20,666 bases of DNA from Actinomycetota bacterium (GCA_019347785.1 JAHWKQ010000011.1:1-20666), one strand, 5' to 3'; shown: positions 7,691-15,610, counted from the stretch's first letter. Notes: generated from the letters alone by a model not told the origin. Numbers and translations are program-made.

Positions 7691-8346
7691 CGGCGGCCGG
7701 GCCGGACGGCCGCGGCGGCGTCCTCGCGGTCAACGTCGGCGCGGCCCGTGACGTGGAGTGGGCGGGGCGGCGGTGGCGGACCGCGATCCTCAAGGCGCCT
7801 GTTCGCGGCCGGGTGTGGGTCGGCCACGACGGCGTCGAGGGCGACGAGCAGGCCGACACCCGCGTCCACGGCGGCCCGGACAAGGCGGTGTACGCCTATG
7901 CCCGCGCCGACCTCGACTGGTGGCAACCGCAGCTGGGACGGGCCCTTGCCCCCGGGGCGTTCGGGGAGAACCTGACCCTGGCGGGGGTCGACCCCGCCGG
8001 CGCGACGGTCGGGGATCGGTGGCGGGTGGGGGAGGCCCTGCTGGAGGTCGCCGGCCCGCGCATCCCCTGCGCCAAGCTGGGCCTGCGCCACGGTGACCCG
8101 GGGCTGGCGCGCCGCTTCGCCCGCGCCGGGCGCCCCGGCGCCTACCTGCGCGTCGTCGAGTCCGGAGACGTCGCCGCCGGCGACCGTGTCGTGGTCACGT
8201 GGCGCCCCGCGCACGGCGTCACCGTGGGGCTGGTCCACCGCGCCTTCCATCGCGAGCCCGGGCTGGCCGCCCGGCTGCTCGACGCGCCCCAGCTGCCCGA
8301 CAGCTGGCGCGCATGGGCGCGCGAGCGGGTGGCCGCCGGTCGGTGA
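7687..8346 (+). CDS. MOSC domain protein, YiiM-like
   Basis: MOSC proteins use a conserved cysteine in molybdenum-cofactor chemistry. Relatives of E. coli YiiM reduce toxic N-hydroxylated bases such as 6-hydroxylaminopurine. Here the fold is recognised from VHGGPDKAVYAYARADLDWW (60-79), GAFGENLTLAGVD (90-102) and the Cys in PRIPCAKLGLR (C128), followed by the YiiM-type C-terminal helical part. The start is taken as TTG at 7687 because it overlaps the previous stop (TTGA), as its neighbours do, and gives a 219-residue protein of normal size; no ATG or GTG lies in frame before the conserved region. A glycosylase gene follows with another 4-base overlap. The exact substrate is unknown. Confidence 0.85.
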   Translation: MTAAGPDGRGGVLAVNVGAARDVEWAGRRWRTAILKAPVRGRVWVGHDGVEGDEQADTRVHGGPDKAVYAYARADLDWWQPQLGRALAPGAFGENLTLAGVDPAGATVGDRWRVGEALLEVAGPRIPCAKLGLRHGDPGLARRFARAGRPGAYLRVVESGDVAAGDRVVVTWRPAHGVTVGLVHRAFHREPGLAARLLDAPQLPDSWRAWARERVAAGR

Positions 8347-9251
8347 GCGGGGCGGGCGCGGGGGCGCCGGTGCTGCTGCGGCTGGTCGGCGGCGGGGGCG
8401 AGCCGGTCGACCTGCGCCGGACGATCCACTCGCACGGGCTGGCGGCGCTGCCGCCGTTCGTGCCCGCCGCCGACAGCCGCTCGCTGCGGCTGGTCACCAC
8501 CGCCGACCCCGGCCCGCCGGTCACCGTGGAGGTGGCCGAGGACGCGCCCGGCTGGGCGCGGGTGGCGCCGTCGGGTGACCGGGTCCTGGCGGACGTGGGC
8601 CGGGTGCTGCGGCTGGACGAGGACCTGTCGGGCTTCTACGAGCGGGCGGCGGGCGACCCCCAGCTGGCCTGGGTCACGGCCGGCGCGGGCCGGCTCGTGC
8701 GCAGCCCGACGGTGTTCGAGGACGTGGTCAAGACGATCTGCACGACCAACTGCGCCTGGTCGGCGACGGTGCGGATGGTCAGCGCCATCGTCTCCCACCT
8801 GGGCGAGCCGGCCGTCGGCGGCGCGGACCGCCCGCCGGCGCGCGCCTTCCCCACGCCCGCGGCGATGCTCGCCGCGGGACCGTCCTTCTACGCCGACGTG
8901 GCGCGGGCCGGCTACCGCGGGCGCTACCTGCTCTCGCTGGCCGGCGACGTGGCCGCGGGTCGCGTCGACCTGGAGGCCTGGGCCCGGGCCGGGCCCGACG
9001 AGCTCCCCGACGAGCAGCTGGAGGCCCGCCTGCGGACGCTGGCGGGCGTGGGTCCGTACGCCGCCGCCCACATGCTGTTGCTGTTGGGCCGCTACGGGCA
9101 CTTCGTGCTCGACTCGTGGACACGGCCCACCTACGCCAGGGTCAGTGGGCGGGCCGCCGACGACGCCGGGATCCGCCGGCGGTTCCGCCGGTACGGGCCC
9201 TGGGCGGGGCTGGCCTTCTGGTGCGTGCTGACCCGCCACTGGGTCGACTGA
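8343..9251 (+). CDS. HhH-GPD DNA glycosylase (AlkA/OGG superfamily)
   Basis: This protein probably excises damaged bases such as alkylated or oxidised purines to begin base-excision repair. The 302 residues contain an N-terminal AlkA-like domain (about 1-110), then the helical HhH-GPD domain. FEDVVKTICTTNCAWSATVRMV (125-146) begins the domain, the helix-hairpin-helix LRTLAGVGPYAAAHMLLLLG lies at 230-249, and D257 in VLDSW is the likely catalytic aspartate. There is no C-terminal four-cysteine iron-sulfur motif, unlike Nth and MutY. I see no clear OGG-type catalytic lysine at the hairpin, so AlkA-like monofunctional action is more likely. The GTG start overlaps the MOSC stop (GTGA). It ends 5 bases from the convergent MFS gene. 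Confidence 0.85.
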   Translation: MSGAGAGAPVLLRLVGGGGEPVDLRRTIHSHGLAALPPFVPAADSRSLRLVTTADPGPPVTVEVAEDAPGWARVAPSGDRVLADVGRVLRLDEDLSGFYERAAGDPQLAWVTAGAGRLVRSPTVFEDVVKTICTTNCAWSATVRMVSAIVSHLGEPAVGGADRPPARAFPTPAAMLAAGPSFYADVARAGYRGRYLLSLAGDVAAGRVDLEAWARAGPDELPDEQLEARLRTLAGVGPYAAAHMLLLLGRYGHFVLDSWTRPTYARVSGRAADDAGIRRRFRRYGPWAGLAFWCVLTRHWVD

Positions 9252-9256
9252 GGGGT

Positions 9257-10429
9257 TCATCCACCCGGCGTCGGCAGTGGCGACCGCACCCGGTGCACGA
9301 GCGCGGCGGCCACGAGCGCCAGCCCGGCGGAGACGAGCCCCGTCGCCCCGACGCCTCCGGCCGCGTAGACCACGGGCGCGAAGGGAGCGGCCAGCGCCCG
9401 GCCGGCGGCGATCGTGGCCACCATGAGGCCCAGCAGCCGGTCGCGCGAGTGGGCCGCCAGCTCGCTCACAAGCGGCACGCTGGCCACGATCGTCACCTCG
9501 AAGGAGACGAACCACACGACCACGACGGCGACCGCGACGGCCAGCGAGGTGCCGACGGCCCCCAGCGACGCGTACGCCGCAGCCGACACGAACAGCCCGG
9601 CCAGGATCGACCGCCGCAGCCCCAGCCGGTCGGCGACGGCCGCGACGCCGGCCTCCCCGGCCAGCTCGGAGGCCCCCACGACGAACGTGAACACCCCGAT
9701 GGCGGTGACGCCCAGGCCGAAGGCGCCCTCCAGCCAGGCGCCGTACACCACGAACAGCAGCTCCGACGCCATGCTGAACGACAGCACCGCCCCCAGCATC
9801 ACCCGGTGCTGGCCGGTCAGCCGCAGCCGGCGGCGCGCCCGCATGCGCGGGCGGTCGGGGTGGATCAGCCCGCCGACCGCCACCGCCCCCGCGACGGCGA
9901 GCGCCGCGACGAGCACGAACGGCGCGCGCCAGCTGGTCGCCGCGATGAGCACGCCGGCCACCGGCACCGTCGTCAGCAGCGACAGCGCCCAGGTCAGCTC
10001 GGTGACCCCGAGCACCCGGCCCCGCCGCCCGTACGGCACCCGGTCGCCGAACCAGGCCTGCATCGGGACGTCGAACAGCGGCTTGGCCGCCCCGGAGAGC
10101 GCGAAGCCGGCCGCGGCCGCCGCCAGCGACGACGCCCCCGCGATGAGCAGGCAACCGGTGGCCGCGACGAGGGCCGCTGCGAGCATCAGGGCCCGGCGCC
10201 CGGTCCGCTCGGCCAGGCGAGCCACCGCGGGCCCGCCCATGCCGACCACCGAGCGCAGCGCCACGAGCAGCGCGATCGCTCCCAGCGACACGCCCAGTCC
10301 CCGCGCGATCTCGGGCAGGAACGGGTACACGACGCGGATTCCCGCGTTGACCGCGGTGCGGGCGACGAGGACGCCGGCCAGGGCGGCCCGCACCTCGTCC
10401 CGCCACCAGGGCGACGACCCGTATGGCAT
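9257..10429 (-). CDS. Major facilitator superfamily transporter
   Basis: This is an inner-membrane protein with about 12 hydrophobic segments across 390 residues. It has MFS features: a loop 2-3 region GGPAVARLAERTGRRALML, a long basic cytoplasmic loop in the middle (DRPRMRARRRLRL), and a second-half counterpart AVADRLGLRRSIL. It is probably a drug or metabolite exporter; the substrate is unknown. I chose Met at 10429 because the first transmembrane segment then starts about 15 residues in and a TACATT -10 box lies exactly 6 bases upstream. Starts at 10465 or 10507 add residues unlike any MFS N-terminus. It diverges from an iclR gene over a repeat-rich region, suggesting control by that regulator. 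Confidence 0.88.
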   Translation of the reverse strand: MPYGSSPWWRDEVRAALAGVLVARTAVNAGIRVVYPFLPEIARGLGVSLGAIALLVALRSVVGMGGPAVARLAERTGRRALMLAAALVAATGCLLIAGASSLAAAAAGFALSGAAKPLFDVPMQAWFGDRVPYGRRGRVLGVTELTWALSLLTTVPVAGVLIAATSWRAPFVLVAALAVAGAVAVGGLIHPDRPRMRARRRLRLTGQHRVMLGAVLSFSMASELLFVVYGAWLEGAFGLGVTAIGVFTFVVGASELAGEAGVAAVADRLGLRRSILAGLFVSAAAYASLGAVGTSLAVAVAVVVVWFVSFEVTIVASVPLVSELAAHSRDRLLGLMVATIAAGRALAAPFAPVVYAAGGVGATGLVSAGLALVAAALVHRVRSPLPTPGG

Positions 10430-10435
10430 CGGTGG

Positions 10436-10441
10436 AATGTA
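10436..10441 (-). promoter_or_regulatory. Putative -10 box of the MFS gene (leaderless)
   Basis: The minus strand reads TACATT, four of six matches to TATAAT, with exactly 6 bases between it and the ATG at 10429. The transcript would start at the A of the start codon. No good -35 is visible at 17-18 bases (TGGGTG), so an activator or weak promoter is possible. Confidence 0.4.
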
Positions 10442-10465
10442 GAGGCCATACTGAGGCGCACCCAT

Positions 10466-10484
10466 ACGGTGGATGTCCCACCGT
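10466..10484. promoter_or_regulatory. Inverted repeat, candidate regulator operator
   Basis: ACGGTGG (10466-10472) and CCACCGT (10478-10484) form a perfect 7-bp inverted repeat around ATGTC. It lies between the divergent MFS and iclR genes. The 9-base word GTGGATGTC at 10469-10477 recurs at 10489-10497, exactly 20 bases (two helical turns) away. IclR-family regulators often bind short palindromes between themselves and a divergent target. Which protein binds is inferred. Confidence 0.45.
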
Positions 10485-10491
10485 GCCCGTG

Positions 10492-10510
10492 GATGTCGAT
10501 ATCGCACATC
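10492..10510. promoter_or_regulatory. Second near-palindrome in the MFS/iclR divergent region
   Basis: GATGT (10492-10496) and ACATC (10506-10510) flank the perfect palindrome CGATATCG (10497-10504), with one extra base at 10505. The site begins within the second GTGGATGTC copy and sits just upstream of the iclR promoter. It could be an autoregulatory operator. Confidence 0.35.
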
Positions 10511-10513
10511 GGC

Positions 10514-10542
10514 TTGCTGTTATGGCATCAACGGCGTAGGCT
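10514..10542 (+). promoter_or_regulatory. Putative leaderless promoter of the iclR gene
   Basis: TTGCTG (10514-10519), a 17-base spacer and TAGGCT (10537-10542) leave exactly 6 bases before the GTG at 10549, so transcription should begin at the G of the start codon. No ribosome site is present there. Leaderless transcripts are common in Actinobacteria. Confidence 0.5.
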
Positions 10543-10548
10543 CACTCT

Positions 10549-11418
10549 GTGGCAGGCGTGGAGGACAGCACGTTGCGGCGGGGCCTGGCGCTGCTGGGTG
10601 TGCTGGCCTCCGAGGAGGCTGTCCGGGTCGGCGGCCTGGGCGTCGTCCAGATCGCCGAGCGGGCCGCCTTCGAGAAGAGCCTCGTCTCGCGGACCCTGCG
10701 GACCCTGGCCGAGGGTGGGCTCGTGGAGCGGGACCCGGCGACACGCGCCTACCGCCTCGGGTGGCGGTTGTTCGCGCTCGCCGCACGGGCCGGCGACCCA
10801 CGGTTGCTGGCCGGGGCGCCGCCCCTGCTGCGCCGCCTGACCGGTGAGCTCGGCGAGCGCACGCACCTGTCGGTGCTGCACGGCCCCGAGGCCCTCGCCC
10901 TGCACTCGGAGGCGCCCATCCGCGCGGTGCAGACGGTGGGCTGGGCGGGTCGTCTGGCGCCGGTCTGGTGCACCGCGGCCGGCCGGGCCCTGCTCATCGA
11001 CTGCTCGCGGTCGGAGCTGACCGACCTGCTCGGTGCGCAGTCCCTCGAGGATGCCGGGCCGAACGCCCCGCGCGACCTCGACGAGGTGCACGAGCGCATC
11101 CTGGCCGCACGGGCCCACGGATACGCCGTGGCCGACGAGGAGTACGAGGAGGGACTGCTGGCGGTGGCGGCCCCCGTCCGCGACTTCCGCGGCCGCGTCG
11201 CCGCCGCCGTGGACGTGTCGGCGCCCCGGTATCGGCTCAGCGGTCGCCGAGGCGCCGCGGCCGCGCGCGTGGTGGCCGTCGCCGACGAGCTGTCGCGGCG
11301 CCTCGGCATGATCCCACCCGAGCCGCCCCCGTTGGGAGCCGGACCGGGCGCGCTCGGGACACCGGCGGCGCCCCATGACGGATCGTCGGCCGACATGGGA
11401 TCGTCCACCCCCGTATGA
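10549..11418 (+). CDS. IclR-family transcriptional regulator
   Basis: This is a 289-residue DNA-binding regulator. The N-terminal winged helix-turn-helix (about 7-72) includes VQIAERAAFEKSLVSRTLRTL and LVERDPATRAYRLG, the usual IclR wing. The effector-binding domain (about 85-255) includes THLSVLHG, WCTAAGRALL and GYAVADEEYEEGLLAVAAPVRD, the conserved IclR signature. A Pro/Gly/Ala-rich tail of about 35 residues follows. The GTG start at 10549 fits the leaderless promoter. Its stop overlaps the next gene by ATGA, so it is co-translated with a substrate-binding lipoprotein, and the MFS gene is divergent. It may control either or both. The ligand is unknown. Confidence 0.92.
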   Translation: MAGVEDSTLRRGLALLGVLASEEAVRVGGLGVVQIAERAAFEKSLVSRTLRTLAEGGLVERDPATRAYRLGWRLFALAARAGDPRLLAGAPPLLRRLTGELGERTHLSVLHGPEALALHSEAPIRAVQTVGWAGRLAPVWCTAAGRALLIDCSRSELTDLLGAQSLEDAGPNAPRDLDEVHERILAARAHGYAVADEEYEEGLLAVAAPVRDFRGRVAAAVDVSAPRYRLSGRRGAAAARVVAVADELSRRLGMIPPEPPPLGAGPGALGTPAAPHDGSSADMGSSTPV

Positions 11419-12347
11419 GCCGGCCGCTGCCGGTCCTGCTCGCCGTGCTCGCGCTGGCCGCCGGCTGCGCCGCCCCCACGGCCGCACGCGAGCCCGTGGC
11501 CGAGCGAATCGACCTTCGCGGCGCGCGTCTGGTCGTGGGCTCGGGCCGGGGGGCCGGCCAGCGCACGCTGGGAGCGCTGGCCGTGCGGGTGCTGCGGGTC
11601 GCCGGCGCGCGGGTGGTCCACCGCGCGGGGCTCGAGGGGCGCGACGGAGTCCGCGGCCGCCTGGAGTCGGGCCGTGTTGACGTCGCCTGGCAGTACACCG
11701 GTACGGTCTGGGACCGCCACCTGGGCCACGGCCGGCCGGTCCGCGACGAGCAGGGCCAGTACCGCGCCGTCCGGCAGGCGGACCTTCGCCGACACGGGAT
11801 CCGTTGGCTGGAGCCGGCGTCGGCCCAGCGCATACGCACGCTCGCGTTCGGTCCCCGGGCGGCCGGGCGCTTCGGGGCCCGCACACTGTCCGAGCTGGCC
11901 CGGCTGCCCCGGGATGACCTGATCGTGTGCCTGCGTGCCACGGCGAGGCCGGGTGAGGGGCTGCGCGGCCTGGAGCGCCGGTACGGCTTCCGCTTCCGTG
12001 GCGCCCGCGTTCGCGAGATGGAGCCGGGGGCCATCTACGAGGCCACCGCCTCGGGCGGCTGTCACCTGGGCCAGGTGGTGACCACGGACCCGCGGATCCG
12101 GACCCGGCGGCTGACGGTTCTCGACGACGACCGGCACTTCTTCGGTCCATCCAACCTTTCGTTGACGGTGAGGGAAGCCACCTACGACGCGTACGCGCGG
12201 GAGTTCGGCGCCCTGTCCGACGCCCTCAGCCCGCTGCTGACCACGGACACGGTGGTTGCCCTCAACGCTCAAGTTGAGATTAAAGGTCACCCACCGGGAG
12301 CGGTCGCCGCCCGGTTCATGACCGAGACCGGGCTCGTCGGGCGCTAG
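11415..12347 (+). CDS. OpuAC/ProX-type substrate-binding lipoprotein (orphan)
   Basis: This is probably an osmoprotectant-type (glycine betaine, choline or carnitine) binding protein anchored to the outer face of the membrane. The N-terminus is a lipoprotein signal with lipobox LAAGC (C18). The family is recognised by SGRVDVAWQYTGTVWDRHLG (86-104), VVTTDPRI (221-228), FFGPSNLS (242-249) and the C-terminal pattern DALSPLLTTDTVVALNAQVEIKG. The usual NFTEQ motif near the N-terminus is replaced by GRGAGQ, so the ligand may differ. No ATPase or permease gene is nearby; an ABC importer would have to be encoded elsewhere. The start overlaps the iclR stop (ATGA), and its 3' end overlaps the convergent chelatase gene by 32 bases. 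Confidence 0.82.
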   Translation: MSRPLPVLLAVLALAAGCAAPTAAREPVAERIDLRGARLVVGSGRGAGQRTLGALAVRVLRVAGARVVHRAGLEGRDGVRGRLESGRVDVAWQYTGTVWDRHLGHGRPVRDEQGQYRAVRQADLRRHGIRWLEPASAQRIRTLAFGPRAAGRFGARTLSELARLPRDDLIVCLRATARPGEGLRGLERRYGFRFRGARVREMEPGAIYEATASGGCHLGQVVTTDPRIRTRRLTVLDDDRHFFGPSNLSLTVREATYDAYAREFGALSDALSPLLTTDTVVALNAQVEIKGHPPGAVAARFMTETGLVGR

Positions 12348-13272
12348 GCCCCGCGCGTCGGCGCGGCGAGGGGTCGGACCGGGTCGCCCCGTGATACACG
12401 CCCGAGGCGTCGGCGGCCCCCGCCCGCTCGCCCGTCCCGCCGGGGGACGCTGCGCCCACCCGGTCCTCCAACCCCGGCAGGGGCACCCGGAAGGCGCACA
12501 GGTCGCAGTTGGCGCGGGGGTCGCCGTGCAGGGCCTCGTGGCAGCGGTCCAGGACGGCGTCCGCGACGAGCGGGTCCGGCCCGAAGCGACCGGCGTCGAT
12601 GACGGCCAGGCCAGTCTCACGCGCCACCCGCCCCGCGATCCGCAGGACCCGCTGCTCGAGCCGGCCGGCCAGCAGCGACCAGCTGAACAGCACGACCCGC
12701 TCGGTGCCCTCGCCGGCCAGGCGCCGCAGCGTCTCGTCCACGTGCGGCCAGGTGACGCCCGCGAAGGCGTACTCGACGCGTCGGTGACCGGTTCCCTCGG
12801 CCAGGAAGCGCGCGGCCCCGGCCAGCTGCGAGTTGGCGTCCGGGTCACTGGAGCCCGACGCGACGACCACCAGCGCCTCCCCTGCCCGGCCCTCCGGTGC
12901 GCTGACCTCGTCCACGCGCCGGCGGGCGAGGGCGAACAGGGCGGGATGCAGCCCCAGCACCCTCGCGTGCGAGACGGTGAGGCGGGGCCGGCGGGAGCGG
13001 ACCGCCGCGAGGCGCTCGGGGATGTCGGTCTTGGCGTGGCCGGCCGCGAAGTTCAACAGGGGGACGCTGACGACGTGGTCCGCGCCGCCGGCCACCAGCG
13101 CGGACATCGCCGTGGCCACGTCCGGCTCGGCGAAATCCTCGATCCAGGCGTGGCTCACGGCGCCGGCATGCCGGGCGCGCAGGACGGCCACGAGCTCGTC
13201 CATCTCGTGGGCGCCTCGCGGCTCGCGGGTGCCGTGGGCGATCAGCAGCAGGGCGGGCGGGGCGGCGGGCAT
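12316..13272 (-). CDS. Sirohydrochlorin chelatase (CbiX/SirB family)
   Basis: This family inserts cobalt or iron into sirohydrochlorin, for cobalamin or siroheme. The 318-residue protein is a tandem class II chelatase. The first half has LLLIAHGTR with metal-ligand H13, and NFAAGHAKTDIPERL with H79. The second half (about 133-250) has VVVASGSSDPDANSQL and HVDETLRRL. After it comes DPRANCDLCAFRVPLPG with C256 and C259, like the cysteine motif near the end of long CbiX proteins. The last 45 residues are Gly/Arg-rich and probably disordered. I prefer Met at 13272, which has AGGA 8 bases upstream; Met at 13281 is possible. No other cobalamin or siroheme gene is in view. It is divergent from bkdA and overlaps the binding-protein gene tail to tail. 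Confidence 0.85.
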   Translation of the reverse strand: MPAAPPALLLIAHGTREPRGAHEMDELVAVLRARHAGAVSHAWIEDFAEPDVATAMSALVAGGADHVVSVPLLNFAAGHAKTDIPERLAAVRSRRPRLTVSHARVLGLHPALFALARRRVDEVSAPEGRAGEALVVVASGSSDPDANSQLAGAARFLAEGTGHRRVEYAFAGVTWPHVDETLRRLAGEGTERVVLFSWSLLAGRLEQRVLRIAGRVARETGLAVIDAGRFGPDPLVADAVLDRCHEALHGDPRANCDLCAFRVPLPGLEDRVGAASPGGTGERAGAADASGVYHGATRSDPSPRRRAGPSARRARSRS

Positions 13273-13317
13273 GGCCCCCATCCTGCCCCGACCGCCGCCC
13301 CGCCGCCCCGGGGGGCC

Positions 13318-13346
13318 TGGACCGCCCCGGCCCCCTGGACTACGCT
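13318..13346 (+). promoter_or_regulatory. Putative promoter of the bkd operon
   Basis: TGGACC (13318-13323, four of six matches to TTGACA), a 17-base spacer and TACGCT (13341-13346, TANNNT) predict a start near 13353 and a 5' leader of about 130 bases before bkdA. I see no clear operator or terminator in that leader. Confidence 0.4.
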
Positions 13347-13482
13347 CGGTGCCCACCTTCGTCCGGCTGCGCCGCGACCCGGCGCCCGCTCGACGGTCGG
13401 CGGTCCAGCCCACCGCCGGGAACGCTGCACCCCACCGCGTCGGCGGCGACCCCACCGGCGCCTCGTAGAGGGAGCATCGCGC

Positions 13483-14595
13483 ATGACGACCGCCGGAGCC
13501 GTCGCCGGGGACCCGCGGGCGCTGTTGCCGCCGGACGCGCCGGTGCGGCTGCTCGATGACGAGGGGGGCCTGCACGAGGCGGACGCCTTCCCGCTGGACC
13601 TCAAGGACGCCGACCTCGTCGCGCTGTACCGCTTCATGGTGCTCGCCAGGCGCGTCGACCGCCAGGCGATCAACCTGCAGCGTCAGGGCCAGCTCGGTGT
13701 CTACGCGTCACTGCTCGGCCAGGAGGCGGCCCAGGTCGGGCCGGCGTACGCCCTGGGTGACCCCGACTGGGTCTTCCCGTCCTACCGGGAGATGGGCGCC
13801 GCGCTCGTGCGCGGGATCGACCCCGCGGCCATCCTGCACATGTTCCGCGGCACGTGGCTGGCCGGCCACGACCCCTACGACGCCAACTTCGCGCTGCTGT
13901 CCATCCCGATCGGCACCCAGGCCCTGCACGCGGCCGGGTTCGCCATGGCCGCGAAGCTCGACGGCGCGGGCCTGGTCGCCATGAGCTTCTTCGGGGACGG
14001 CGCCACGAGCGAGGGCGACACCCACGAGGCGCTGAACTTCGCGGCCGTGTTCGACGCGCCCTGTGTCTTCTGGGTGCAGAACAACCAGTACGCGATCAGC
14101 GTCCCGCTGTCGCTGCAGACACGGGCGCCGACCATCGCCCACAAGGCGGTCGGCTACGGCATGCCCGGCTACCGCTGCGACGGCAACGACGTGCTGGCCA
14201 CCTACGCGGTGGCCCGGCGGGCCGTCGATCGCGCCCGCCGTGGCGGAGGCCCCAGCCTGGTCGAGGCTGTCACCTACCGGATGGAGGCCCACACCACGGC
14301 GGACGACCCGAGCCGCTACCGCACCGAGACCGAGCTGGGCGAGTGGCGGGCCAAGGACCCCATCGCGCGCTACGAGACCTTCCTGCGGCGCGAGGGGCTG
14401 CTCGACGACGCGCTGAGCGAGGAGGTGGAGCAGGAGGCGCGCGAGCTCGTCGCGCGGGTGCGTGGCGAGATCTACGACGCGCCGCACGGTGACCCGCTGG
14501 AGCTGTTCGAGCACGTGTACGTCGAGCCGGGCCCCCACTACGACGAGCAGCGCCGGCAGCTGCGCCGGGAGCTCGACGGGGCGGGGGAGGCGTGA
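13483..14595 (+). CDS. bkdA: Branched-chain 2-oxoacid dehydrogenase E1 alpha subunit
   Basis: This subunit of the ThDP-dependent E1 decarboxylates 2-oxoacids; with E1beta and E2 it makes acyl-CoA. The 370-residue protein shows RFMVLARRVDRQAINLQRQGQ, the ThDP motif GDGATSEGDTHE (171-182) with QNN (199-201), and the loop YRMEAHTTADDPSRYR. The start at 13483 has GAGGGAG 8 bases upstream. The separate alpha and beta genes followed by E2 match the branched-chain (2-oxoisovalerate) complexes of Actinobacteria, whereas their main pyruvate dehydrogenase usually has a single-chain E1. A pyruvate-specific complex cannot be excluded from sequence. The nearby lipid genes support branched acyl-CoA production. 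Confidence 0.92.
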   Translation: MTTAGAVAGDPRALLPPDAPVRLLDDEGGLHEADAFPLDLKDADLVALYRFMVLARRVDRQAINLQRQGQLGVYASLLGQEAAQVGPAYALGDPDWVFPSYREMGAALVRGIDPAAILHMFRGTWLAGHDPYDANFALLSIPIGTQALHAAGFAMAAKLDGAGLVAMSFFGDGATSEGDTHEALNFAAVFDAPCVFWVQNNQYAISVPLSLQTRAPTIAHKAVGYGMPGYRCDGNDVLATYAVARRAVDRARRGGGPSLVEAVTYRMEAHTTADDPSRYRTETELGEWRAKDPIARYETFLRREGLLDDALSEEVEQEARELVARVRGEIYDAPHGDPLELFEHVYVEPGPHYDEQRRQLRRELDGAGEA

Positions 14596-14638
14596 GGGCG
14601 CGCCGGCCCGCCCGCGTCGTGGCGAGGGGGGCACGCTG

Positions 14639-15610
14639 ATGGCGGTCACGATGGCCCAGGCGCTGAACACCGCGCTGCACGACGCGATGGAGGCCGACGA
14701 CCGGGTCGTCGTGTACGGCGAGGACGTCGGCATGCTCGGCGGCGTGTTCCGCATCACCGACAAGCTGCAGGAGCGGTTCGGCGCGACGCGCTGTTTCGAC
14801 ACGCCGCTGGCCGAGTCCGGCATCGTCGGCACGGCGATCGGCATGGCCATGTACGGCTACCGGCCGGTCGTGGAGATGCAGTTCGACGGCTTCACCTACC
14901 CCGCCTTCGAGCAGATCACCAGCCACCTGGCCAAGATGCGCAACCGGTCCCGTGGCACGGTCACGCTGCCGGTCGTCGTGCGCATCCCCTGCGGCGGGGG
15001 CATCGGCGCGGTCGAGCACCACTCCGAGAGCCCCGAGTCCTACTTCACGTCCACGGCCGGGCTGAGGATCGTCGCCCCGGGCGTCCCCGGTGACGCGTAC
15101 GCCCTGCTGCGCCGGGCGATCGAGTCCGCCGACCCGGTCGTCTTCCTGGAGCCCAAGCGGCGCTACTGGGCGAAGGAGGACCTCGACCTCCCGATCGAGA
15201 CGGCTCCGATCGGCCGTGCGCTCGTCCGTCGCCCCGGCCGGACGGCGACGCTGGTCACGTACGGGTCGATGGTCCGCACCTGCCTGGAGGCCGCGGAGGC
15301 CGCCCAGCAGGAGGGCTGGGACCTGGAGGTCGTGGACCTGCGCACGCTCGTGCCGCTTGACACCGACACGGTCGTCGACAGCGTGGCCCGCACCGGCCGT
15401 GCCCTGGTCGTCCACGAGGCGCAGGTCTTCGCCGGCTTCGGCGCGGAGGTCGCCGCCCGCGTCGGCGAGCGCGCCTTCTACCACCTGGAGGCGCCCGTGT
15501 TGCGGGTGGGCGCGTACGACATCCCCTATCCACCCGCCAAGCTGGAGCACTACCACCTGCCCGACGTGGACCGCGTCCTCGACGCGGTCGAGCAGTCCCT
15601 GGAGTACTAG
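14639..15610 (+). CDS. bkdB: Branched-chain 2-oxoacid dehydrogenase E1 beta subunit
   Basis: This 323-residue transketolase-like subunit pairs with the preceding E1alpha to form the heterotetramer. It carries YGEDVGMLGGVFRIT (26-40), the ThDP-activating glutamate E59 in PLAESGI, QFDGFTYPAFEQI (81-93), and HHSESPESYF (127-136), all usual in branched-chain E1beta. The C-terminal half has the E2-binding domain with VVDLRTLVPLDTDTV. The start at 14639 has GAGGGGGG about 8 bases upstream. The gap from bkdA is 43 bases, and bkdC starts 3 bases after its stop, so the three genes are one transcription unit. Confidence 0.93.
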   Translation: MAVTMAQALNTALHDAMEADDRVVVYGEDVGMLGGVFRITDKLQERFGATRCFDTPLAESGIVGTAIGMAMYGYRPVVEMQFDGFTYPAFEQITSHLAKMRNRSRGTVTLPVVVRIPCGGGIGAVEHHSESPESYFTSTAGLRIVAPGVPGDAYALLRRAIESADPVVFLEPKRRYWAKEDLDLPIETAPIGRALVRRPGRTATLVTYGSMVRTCLEAAEAAQQEGWDLEVVDLRTLVPLDTDTVVDSVARTGRALVVHEAQVFAGFGAEVAARVGERAFYHLEAPVLRVGAYDIPYPPAKLEHYHLPDVDRVLDAVEQSLEY

